18,668 nt of DNA, taken from positions 1 to 18,668 of the forward strand of contig DAQG01000021.1 of NCBI GenBank assembly GCA_002502785.1, written 5' to 3'. The notes beneath the pieces are model-generated. The model was not told the origin of the DNA. It did not search any database and was given only the letters and a program-made list of their open reading frames with translations. The first letter of the stretch is position 1; each line of letters begins with the position of its first letter. A program made the position numbers and the translations under genes. This DNA comes from Methanothrix harundinacea (lineage in GTDB: Archaea; Halobacteriota; Methanosarcinia; Methanotrichales; Methanotrichaceae). This document shows, piece after piece, positions 1 to 6,303 of this stretch.

Positions 1-69
1 CAGGGTCGCCGCCTGATAGAGAGGGAGAAGGGTGATGAGAATAGGGATTAGCACTAGATTGGACCTCAT
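1..69 (-). CDS. N-terminus of a predicted secreted or membrane-anchored protein (cut by left edge)
   Basis: Reading leftward from an ATG at 69, 23 codons are open to the window edge. They begin MRSNLVLIPILITLLPLYQA: one basic residue, then an uninterrupted hydrophobic stretch ending in small residues, as in a Sec signal peptide. A GGGGG purine run (80-76 on this strand) lies six bases before the ATG and can serve as ribosome binding site. AT-rich sequence at about 113-88 could hold its promoter. The rest of the gene is outside the window, so neither family nor function can be named. The call rests only on start, spacing and hydrophobicity and could be chance. Confidence 0.45.
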   Translation of the reverse strand, partial: MRSNLVLIPILITLLPLYQAATL

Positions 70-181
70 AGATTTCCCCCAAAATTTCTAAGTATTTAGA
101 GAGGTCACCACATAAAAATGTTTTTAAGAATTTAAACTGTTGTTTAGCAGGACTCTCGCCAGATCGAAATCGACAACACAC

Positions 182-190
182 AAAAAAAGA
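182..190 (-). terminator. Oligo-T terminator after the BofA-like gene
   Basis: On the minus strand, a run of seven T (188-182), preceded by CTC, lies about 25 bases past the stop codon of the BofA-like gene. Short T-runs are the usual intrinsic termination signal in archaea. No strong hairpin precedes it. Confidence 0.45.
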
Positions 191-214
191 GCGGTGCCAT
201 TATTTATATTATAT

Positions 215-469
215 TTAGAACGCCAGCCCGAAGAGGTTCAGCATTATCACTGCGATCGCCCCCGGCGCGCCCAGGATGGCGCAGATCAAAAGCACGGGCA
301 GGCTGTAGGGGATGCCGAGGCCGCCGATGACGTTGGCGAGGTACAGGATTATCAGGCCGAAAAGGGTGTTCACGGCCAGAAACTTCACAGACTTCATTAT
401 CAGGCTGAAAGAAACGTAGATCGCCAATAGCAGCAGCAATCCCAAAATCAAGATCTCCACTTGTACCAC
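215..469 (-). CDS. BofA-family (pro-sigmaK processing inhibitor-like) small membrane protein
   Basis: This is an 84-residue, almost wholly hydrophobic protein. An N-terminal transmembrane helix (about residues 4-24) is followed by a conserved-looking FLAVNTLFGLIILYLAN stretch and a glycine-rich C-terminal half ending in GAPGAIAVIMLNLFGLAF. That pattern is typical of the BofA family, whose bacterial founder restrains an intramembrane protease in sporulation. Methanogens do not sporulate, and the archaeal role is unknown. The start is GTG at 469, with GGTGA (480-476) six bases upstream. It begins 25 bases after the stop of the large SLC5-DUF835 gene, so it is probably the last gene of that operon. 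A T-run follows it. Family assignment is from recognised pattern; function is not known. Confidence 0.7.
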   Translation of the reverse strand: MVQVEILILGLLLLLAIYVSFSLIMKSVKFLAVNTLFGLIILYLANVIGGLGIPYSLPVLLICAILGAPGAIAVIMLNLFGLAF

Positions 470-494
470 GGAAAATCACCTATAACCGGGTTAT

Positions 495-3400
495 TTATGA
501 TTTTTCATCTTCGACCTCGAGAATCTCCATCTCGCTTTCCAGCCGGTGCCGCTCCTTGGTGTCCAGGGCGAGAGGGTCGATGTGAATTATCAATATCCCC
601 TTCTTAAGGGAGACTTCGTCCCTCTGAGACTGGACGAACCTCAGCACCGACTCGTAGTTGCTCTGAGTTATGAGATACCCGAGACCCTCCAGAAGTATCA
701 GGGGTTCATCGGCTTTGGAGAGGAAGTCGGAGATCATGCCGGAGAGCCTCGGGAAGTTGGCGGTCTCGACGTGCCTGTATTGGGGCTCGACCCCGGCTGA
801 CTGGGTGAGCCAGATAATCCTATTCGGGGAGAGGCTGTACCTTTCCATAAGCTTTTCGGGATGGTACCTGCTTATACATAGCCCCTCCACGCCCCGGCCC
901 ACCAGATCGCTGAATACCCTCAGGCTCTTTAGGGGCTTGTCCTCCTCGATCACGTAGGTGGTCCCGGGAGCGAGACGCAGCTCAATGGGGTTCAGACCAT
1001 ATTTTGCCATCAAGGGCTTTGCGGCGTCGGACAGGTCGAAAGTCGGATCAACCTCCCTGATCGCCTTTGCGAGACGCCTCAAGGCCGCGAAAAACTCCCA
1101 GCGGCTCAATCTCGCGCTTGCGTCGATCTTCACCGCGCTTCCGCTAGGAACCTCATCGATCTCGCCCATCTCCGGATCGCAAGCGACATCCTCATCCGGC
1201 CTTCTCATCCCAGAAAAGAGCTTCTCGGTCTCCATCATCATCGCGAGGTCCCTCATAACCACCATCCTTGCGGGCTCGTCGAGCCTCTTCAAAAGCGACT
1301 CCGCGAAGACCTTGAAGAGATAGGAAGAAAGGGGTCCCAGGAGGAATATCAGCTGCCGGGCCTCATTGATATCAGAGTCCAGCTTTTTGTTGACGAACTC
1401 GGGTCTCGTCTGGAGCAGAAGCCTCGTTCGACCCTTCCCGGAGAGGTCTTCGAGGGCATGGACGAAATCGAGTACTTCCGACTCCGGAACCAAGGACGCG
1501 TTCTCTTCGATCAGCTCTTCCAGGCTGTCCAGGAGGATTATGCTGTTCTTGCTGCTCTCCACGAAGGACTTTATGGTTATGAAGAGGAGGGGGAGGTTGT
1601 TGGGAGCGATGTACCTCTCGCCCCGGCCCTTCTCGTGGCTGAGCCTGACGATGGGAGTCTCGGTGAAATGCCATCTCACCCTGATCTCGTCGGGGTCTGA
1701 CGAGGTTATGCACAGACCCTCTACTCCGTGAGTTATCTGGTCTGTGAATACCTCGTAGGCCTTCTCCGGGATTATGTAGGTCTTTCCCGGATCGAGGGTG
1801 TAGATGGGTCTCGTCTCTTTGATCACCTCGACGACCGGCTTTACCGCCACCTCCTCTTCGACGATCATCCTGGTGGCCGAGGGCCCCAGGGAGCCGGTCA
1901 GGGTCTTCTCCAGCCGGTCCCTCAGCTCGAATAGCTGCCTGGCATCGATCCCATCCCTTGTGGTGTTCAAGTCGGCCAGGTTCAACTCGACGACGTTTTT
2001 GGCCCTCTCGGCTCCGATGTACCTGGCAACCGTCCCCTCAAGCTCGTCCACCGTCCCGACCCTTATCACCATGCTCTCGCCAAAGGGCAGGACTGGGCAG
2101 GTCTCGATCCGAGGACAGATTTTGTATATGTCCACGAAGCTGTCGGCGAGGGCCTTCTCCTCTTCGGTGGGCTCATGGATCAGGGAGAATAAGACGTAAA
2201 GGGTGAAGTTGACCAGAATCGACCAGAAGAAGACGTGAGTCCAGACGTCGAGCTGGAGGCCGAAGAGAGCTGTGGGACGGAGGAGGGCGATCCCGAAGGG
2301 CCCGTTTAAGATCAGATCGTTCGAGACCCATCCAGAATCGACGAGGGTCGGAAGGAGTCCGGTGTAAATCCATATGAAAAAGCCTGCGACTAGACCTGCT
2401 ACCGCCCCATGACGGCACCCCTTCTTCCAGTAGAGGCCGCCGAGGGCTGCCGGGGCGAGCTGGCATGCTGCGAGGAATGAAAGTAGGCCGATGTCGACTA
2501 GAGCGGGGAACCCGACCAAGAGAGAGTAGAGGTACCCGAGAGCCAATACCAGAAGTATGTTCAGCCGCTTCAGGGTGAGGATGAGGGACGGCAGATCTTT
2601 TCCCTTGCCGATCTTTCGGACGATGTAGGGCATCTCGAGGTCGTTTAGCATCATCGTGCCCACCGTCACCGCCGATACGAGGACCATGGCCGTGGCGGCC
2701 GAGGTCCCGCCAATGAAGACCAAGAGACCGAGAAGCTCATGGCCCTGACTGATGGGGATCGATACCATGAACATGTCAGCCCTTCCCTCCGTTCCGAGGA
2801 GAAGACCCCCCCAGGCCACCGCCGGAACGAAGAGGTTTATCAGCAGCATGTAAAGGGGAAAAAGCCACATCACTTTTTTCAGGTGTCCCTCATCGGAGTT
2901 CTCCACGACCATGACGTGAAACTGTCTCGGGAGAAAGAGGATCGCAAAGGAGGACATCACGGTCAGAGAGAACCAGGAGACGTAATCGACATCCAAAAGG
3001 CGAGAATAATCCGGGTTTGTGGCGATAGCGCTGACGATCTCGCCGTAGCCGCCGAAGACGCCATAGGTTATGTAGAGGCCCGCGGCTAGAAAGGCCACCA
3101 GTTTTACCACCGACTCGAAGGCCACCGCCGCGATCAATCCTTCGTGCCGCTCCAGAGGGTCGAGATGTCTCGTACCGAAGATTATGGCGAATACCCCCAG
3201 GAGGACGGCCACTATCAGCCTTCTCACCCCCAGGATTTCGTGATATCTGCCGCTTATTATCGTCAGCGACTCGGATATCGCTATCAGCTGGAGGGCGACG
3301 TAGGGGGTCATCACTATGAGAATCGCGATGGCGACGAGAGCCCCGACGACGTAGCTCCTCCCGTACCGGAAGCTTATGAAGTCGCTAATGGTGGCGAGAC

Positions 3401-3704
3401 GGTGCTCCTTGGAGATGGTGATCATCTTTCTTATGATCGTCCATCCGAGGAGCATCACCAGCGAGGGCCCGAGATAAATGGGGAGAAATCCAAGGCCCTC
3501 GGTGGCGCCCCTTCCGACGGACCCGTAGAAGGCCCAGGCCGTGGCGTAGACCGAAAAGGATAGAGCGTAAACGTAGGGGTTTGATACGATGCTCTTGCCC
3601 TGATCGCGCTTTCGTTCGGCGTAATGGGCTACGCCGAAGAGGAGGAGCAGGTATAACACCATCGCAGCCAGGACAAGAACCGGGTTGATCAATTCGAGGT
3701 CCAC
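495..3704 (-). CDS. SLC5/CbrA-like sodium:solute symporter-type sensor with STAC-like linker and two DUF835 domains
   Basis: A 1069-residue multidomain membrane protein. Residues 1-510 form a sodium:solute symporter (SLC5) module with about 13 hydrophobic helices. It resembles the transporter half of CbrA-type sensor kinases, including PRQFHVMVVEN (259-269) followed by a WLFPLYMLLINLFV segment. Residues about 545-615 (RYIGAERAKN, then GPSATRM) look like the STAC linker that joins SLC5 modules to histidine kinases. No HisKA or HATPase domain follows. Instead there are two DUF835 domains, about 638-810 and 912-1060, each with a TYxI start, a VEGLCI motif and a hydrophobic ILLxxL strand. A helical linker (811-910) separates them. 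The GTG start at 3704 is forced by an in-frame stop immediately upstream, and it overlaps the upstream 2-TM gene by 16 bases, indicating translational coupling. It probably senses a solute or its transport and signals through DUF835. The substrate is unknown, and it may also transport. Confidence 0.85.
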   Translation of the reverse strand: MDLELINPVLVLAAMVLYLLLLFGVAHYAERKRDQGKSIVSNPYVYALSFSVYATAWAFYGSVGRGATEGLGFLPIYLGPSLVMLLGWTIIRKMITISKEHRLATISDFISFRYGRSYVVGALVAIAILIVMTPYVALQLIAISESLTIISGRYHEILGVRRLIVAVLLGVFAIIFGTRHLDPLERHEGLIAAVAFESVVKLVAFLAAGLYITYGVFGGYGEIVSAIATNPDYSRLLDVDYVSWFSLTVMSSFAILFLPRQFHVMVVENSDEGHLKKVMWLFPLYMLLINLFVPAVAWGGLLLGTEGRADMFMVSIPISQGHELLGLLVFIGGTSAATAMVLVSAVTVGTMMLNDLEMPYIVRKIGKGKDLPSLILTLKRLNILLVLALGYLYSLLVGFPALVDIGLLSFLAACQLAPAALGGLYWKKGCRHGAVAGLVAGFFIWIYTGLLPTLVDSGWVSNDLILNGPFGIALLRPTALFGLQLDVWTHVFFWSILVNFTLYVLFSLIHEPTEEEKALADSFVDIYKICPRIETCPVLPFGESMVIRVGTVDELEGTVARYIGAERAKNVVELNLADLNTTRDGIDARQLFELRDRLEKTLTGSLGPSATRMIVEEEVAVKPVVEVIKETRPIYTLDPGKTYIIPEKAYEVFTDQITHGVEGLCITSSDPDEIRVRWHFTETPIVRLSHEKGRGERYIAPNNLPLLFITIKSFVESSKNSIILLDSLEELIEENASLVPESEVLDFVHALEDLSGKGRTRLLLQTRPEFVNKKLDSDINEARQLIFLLGPLSSYLFKVFAESLLKRLDEPARMVVMRDLAMMMETEKLFSGMRRPDEDVACDPEMGEIDEVPSGSAVKIDASARLSRWEFFAALRRLAKAIREVDPTFDLSDAAKPLMAKYGLNPIELRLAPGTTYVIEEDKPLKSLRVFSDLVGRGVEGLCISRYHPEKLMERYSLSPNRIIWLTQSAGVEPQYRHVETANFPRLSGMISDFLSKADEPLILLEGLGYLITQSNYESVLRFVQSQRDEVSLKKGILIIHIDPLALDTKERHRLESEMEILEVEDEKS

Positions 3705-3901
3705 CTGTCAAATAGATAAGCAAAGAGGATTATCATGAACCAGACCGCGACTATGTAGACTAGTATCGTGAAATGTCTGGAGGTTTCGTCTCCTCCTGCG
3801 ACCAGAGATAGGATCGGCCAGTTGAGGAGAACGCTTCCTAGGATGAAGAGCAAGACCCAGAACTCGTCTTGCTCCATCAGATCTTTCCGAGATATCGTCA
3901 T
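3689..3901 (-). CDS. Small two-helix membrane partner of the SLC5-DUF835 protein
   Basis: A 70-residue protein with two predicted transmembrane helices (about 13-33 and 46-65), a charged N-terminus (MTISRKDLMEQDEF) and a short DETSRH loop between them. It ends RWTSN. The stop overlaps the start of the large symporter-type gene by 16 bases. Many SLC5 transporters are encoded beside a short two-helix protein, so an accessory-subunit role is a reasonable inference from context; I recognise no specific family. The ATG at 3901 lacks a clear ribosome binding site, and a TATA-like element on this strand at 3949-3940 implies a leader of roughly 20 bases. An alternative start is the ATG at 3877 (MEQDEFW). 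Confidence 0.7.
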   Translation of the reverse strand: MTISRKDLMEQDEFWVLLFILGSVLLNWPILSLVAGGDETSRHFTILVYIVAVWFMIILFAYLFDRWTSN

Positions 3902-3939
3902 GGTGACTACAGGCCTGGAAGTACTACGGTCCCCTTTTC

Positions 3940-3949
3940 AGATATATCT
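3940..3949 (-). promoter_or_regulatory. TATA-like promoter element of the 2-TM / SLC5-DUF835 / BofA operon
   Basis: AGATATATCT, reading the same on both strands, is centred about 44 bases before the ATG at 3901. Transcription would start near 3920 and give a leader of about 20 bases. Position and composition are the only evidence. Confidence 0.4.
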
Positions 3950-4177
3950 ACCGGATGCTTTTCAGCCGTTTGCAACGTTCAACGCCATCGGAGACTATGG
4001 GCACGCCTTTGTCAAAGTCCGTTTCGATGCTGAGGCGGCTCGATCGCAGGATATTCGATTGCAGCAATAGACAAATTGCCCTAATATTATGTTAATGAAC
4101 GTCTTATCCTATTTGGTCCTGTTGGACGGCGCGAATCTCGCCACCCGAGACGCTTATAGCCCTCGATCTGCGGACTG

Positions 4178-4187
4178 CTTTTATATC
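4178..4187 (+). promoter_or_regulatory. aspS TATA box
   Basis: CTTTTATATC is centred about 35 bases before the TTG start at 4218. With the usual archaeal distance of about 26 bases from TATA to start, the transcript begins near 4209. The message would then have a leader of fewer than ten bases, with no room for a Shine-Dalgarno sequence. Confidence 0.55.
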
Positions 4188-4217
4188 AGAAACCTATTCT
4201 CCCCACGGTGACGTTAA

Positions 4218-5522
4218 TTGGTCCTCAGAACTCATTATTCAGGTGATATACTTCCAGAGATGGACGGCCTACAGGTCACACTGGCGGGCTGGGCCCACGA
4301 GGTTCGAGACCTGGGCGGGATCTGCTTTCTCGTCCTGCGGGACCGCGAGGGCTTCGCTCAGGTGACGCTGGTCGCAAAGAAGGTGGATAAAGACCTCCTC
4401 GAAAGGGTGAGGCATCTTAGCCGGGAGAGCGTCCTTCTCGTCAAGGGAAAGGTTAAGGGCGAGCCGAAGGCTCCTCGGGGCTACGAGATCATCCCGTCAG
4501 ATGTTGTGGTTCTGAACGAGGCCGATTCGCCTCTGCCCATGGACCCCACGGGAAAGGTGGGCGCGGACCTGGACACCAGGCTCGACTCGCGGTTCGTCGA
4601 CCTGAGGAGGCCTTCGGTTCTGGCGGTATTCAGGATCGAGAGCGAGGTTCTTCGCTCCTTTCGAAACTTCTTCTCCGAGAACGGGTTCATCGAGGTCTGC
4701 ACACCAAAGGTGGTGGCGACGGCCACCGAGGGCGGGACCGCCCTATTTCCCATAACCTACTTCGAGAGGGAGGCCTTCCTCAACCAGAGCCCTCAGCTCT
4801 ACAAGCAGATGCTTATGTCAGCGGGCCTGGACAGGGTCTTTGAGATCGGGCCGATCTTCAGGGCTGAAGAGCACGACACGAGACGCCACCTGAACGAGGC
4901 GATATCCATCGACGTCGAGGTCAGCTTCGCCGACGAGGAGGATGTGATGGGCCTCCTGGAGAAGGCGATGGCCAAGGCCTACGGCGACGTCGCCGAGAGA
5001 TGTCAGAAGGACCTGGAGGCTCTCGGCATCGAGCTGGCCGTTCCCAAGACTCCCTTCAAGAGGGTGACCTACACCGAGGCGCTGAAGATCGCAAACGAGG
5101 GCAGGGCCACCAAGATCGAGTGGGGAGACGACCTGGACACCGAGGCCGAGAAGGCGATAGGCGCAGCCATCGGCGAGCACTACTTCATGACCGAGTGGCC
5201 CACCGTAATCAAGCCCTATTACACCCAGCCTTTCGAAGACAGGCCGGAGATCAGCAGGGGATTCGACCTGATGCATCCCCAGATGGAGCTGGCCAGCGGC
5301 GCTCAGAGGGTCCACGATCCCGAGCTTCTCGTCCAGAAGATAAGAAAACAGGGTCTCGACCCCGATGGGTTCGAGTTCTACCTGAAGGCCTTCAGGTACG
5401 GGATGCCCCCCCATGCCGGTTGGGGCCTGGGCCTTGGGAGGGTCGTTCTCACCATGCTCGGCCTTGAGAACATAAGGGATGCCGTCCTATTCCCCAGGGA
5501 TCGAAGAAGATTAGTTCCTTAG
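4218..5522 (+). CDS. aspS: Aspartyl-tRNA synthetase, archaeal type, probably non-discriminating (Asp/Asn)
   Basis: A 434-residue class II synthetase that charges tRNA with aspartate. Residues 1-105 form the OB-fold anticodon-binding domain (LRTHYSGDI, GWAHEVRDLGG). The catalytic domain follows, with motif 2 (FRAEEHDTRRH, near 215) and motif 3 close to the C-terminus (GLGRVVLTMLG, ending FPRDRRRLVP). His27 in WAHE and Pro86 in KAPRGYE sit where studied archaeal AspRSs carry Trp/Lys if discriminating and His/Pro if relaxed. This one should therefore also make Asp-tRNA(Asn), to be amidated by GatCAB encoded elsewhere. The start must be TTG at 4218: the codon before it is an in-frame stop, and starting later would remove the conserved LRTHYSGD. 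It appears monocistronic. Confidence 0.93.
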   Translation: MVLRTHYSGDILPEMDGLQVTLAGWAHEVRDLGGICFLVLRDREGFAQVTLVAKKVDKDLLERVRHLSRESVLLVKGKVKGEPKAPRGYEIIPSDVVVLNEADSPLPMDPTGKVGADLDTRLDSRFVDLRRPSVLAVFRIESEVLRSFRNFFSENGFIEVCTPKVVATATEGGTALFPITYFEREAFLNQSPQLYKQMLMSAGLDRVFEIGPIFRAEEHDTRRHLNEAISIDVEVSFADEEDVMGLLEKAMAKAYGDVAERCQKDLEALGIELAVPKTPFKRVTYTEALKIANEGRATKIEWGDDLDTEAEKAIGAAIGEHYFMTEWPTVIKPYYTQPFEDRPEISRGFDLMHPQMELASGAQRVHDPELLVQKIRKQGLDPDGFEFYLKAFRYGMPPHAGWGLGLGRVVLTMLGLENIRDAVLFPRDRRRLVP

Positions 5523-5537
5523 ATTTCGACGAATTTG

Positions 5538-5568
5538 GTGGGCGCAAGCCCACTCATAATCAATTTTT
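5538..5568 (+). terminator. Hairpin and T-run downstream of aspS
   Basis: GTGGGC (5538-5543) pairs with GCCCAC (5548-5553) around a GCAA tetraloop of GNRA type. A T5 run follows at 5564-5568. It lies just after the aspS stop and probably ends or stabilises that transcript. The ten-base gap before the T-run makes it a weak classical terminator. Confidence 0.45.
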
Positions 5569-5640
5569 GGCCAGCAAGGCGGAAATCGGGAATCGATCGT
5601 CATTCGACCCAAGTTCCGTTAAAAAGCTCTTTATTTACAA

Positions 5641-5847
5641 ATGGATCTCGAGCATCTCGTAGCGACCTGCGTCCGCTTCCACATGCTGCCAACGGGCGAG
5701 GTGCTGTACTTTCCTCGGGTCCAGGACCTCTTCGACGAGAAAGGCACCATTAAGAAGGAGGCGTACCACTGGAGGGCGGGAAAGTTCTTCACCGTTCTGA
5801 CCAGGTACGCCGAAGCCTTTCGGTGCGGCAAAGATGCTGAATCCTGA
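5641..5847 (+). CDS. Small conserved-looking protein of unknown function
   Basis: A 68-residue soluble protein starting MDLEHLVATCVRFHML and containing TGEVLYFPRVQDLFDEKG, then a basic and aromatic helix (YHWRAGKFFTVLTRYAEAF). Its GC-biased third positions match the neighbouring real genes. The FDEKG turn followed by a C-terminal helix faintly resembles the end of NADPH-dependent FMN reductase or flavodoxin-like proteins. It could therefore be a free-standing small protein or a remnant of a longer gene, but this similarity is weak. An in-frame stop 21 bases upstream excludes a longer product. No clear ribosome binding site is seen; the AT-rich GTTAAAAAGC and TTTATTTAC just before the ATG suggest a leaderless start. 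Two cysteines (10 and 62) form no recognisable motif. Confidence 0.5.
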   Translation: MDLEHLVATCVRFHMLPTGEVLYFPRVQDLFDEKGTIKKEAYHWRAGKFFTVLTRYAEAFRCGKDAES

Positions 5848-6303
5848 GGTTTGTTATCTCATTATAACCAAAAATCGGGAAAGATTTATACTTCTATATT
5901 CGCGATGGGTGGAGCGATCGGCTATCTTTCAATGGGCGGACGATAGAACTTCTCGGGGCGCGATATGGCCAGAATTCGGCGTTTATAGGGGTCAAAGCCC
6001 TGAATTCTCGGCCTTTTTCTGCAGGTTTAAATAGAAGGAAGAGTTGGGTGAGAACCTCGGGTTTTTCCCTCGGATCATCGGCGAACTTCCGATATAAATT
6101 GGACCGCGTGAGCCGAAGGTGTTAATAACGTTCGAGCCCTTACTAGTCAGGTTGAAGATCGTGCTATATGGGGGTATTACAAGTTTGTCGCGCCTTTTGC
6201 CTTGCCCTTGTTTTATCGGGGGGATTCGTCTTTGAGTCGGAGGGTTAACGGACACAAAACGCAGCAGATAACGCTGGAAGGTGTCTCCTTATCGGAGATG
6301 CCG
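5848..6303 (+). other. Long non-coding region upstream of nrdD
   Basis: About 455 bases with no convincing gene before the preferred nrdD start. Several TATA-like elements occur: ATTTATAC at 5884-5891, TTTAAATA at about 6026-6033, and GATATAAAT at 6091-6099. A strong nested hairpin with a T-run lies at 5967-6018. The first TATA element and the hairpin could bound a small RNA of about 105 bases. The element at 6091 would give nrdD a leader of roughly 180 bases. Which one drives nrdD cannot be decided from sequence. Confidence 0.5.
5967..6018 (+). promoter_or_regulatory. Nested hairpin with T-run in the nrdD upstream region
   Basis: GGCCAGAATTC (5967-5977) pairs with GAATTCT-C-GGCC (6002-6013), eleven pairs with one bulged C, followed by T5 (6014-6018). 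Inside the loop, GGC pairs with GCC and AGGG with CCCT. This may be a terminator of an upstream small transcript or an attenuator ahead of nrdD. It could also be a protein-binding dyad, as GAATTC is itself palindromic. Confidence 0.45.

Larger units (their letters stand above)
3902..4217. other. Divergent intergenic region between the membrane operon and aspS
   Basis: About 316 bases without a convincing gene. It holds a TATA-like element for the minus-strand operon (3949-3940), AT-rich sequence at about 4079-4094, and the aspS promoter at 4178-4187. I saw no tRNA, strong hairpin or repeat in it. Confidence 0.6.

Noticed and set aside
6124..6140. tRNA T-loop-like GTTCGAGCCC
   Set aside because: The flanks do not pair as a T-stem, and no acceptor or anticodon arm is found around it.
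6202..6303. N-terminal extension of NrdD from the ATG at 6202
   Set aside because: The 34 extra residues show no family resemblance, while GGAG is well placed for the ATG at 6304, where conserved sequence begins.
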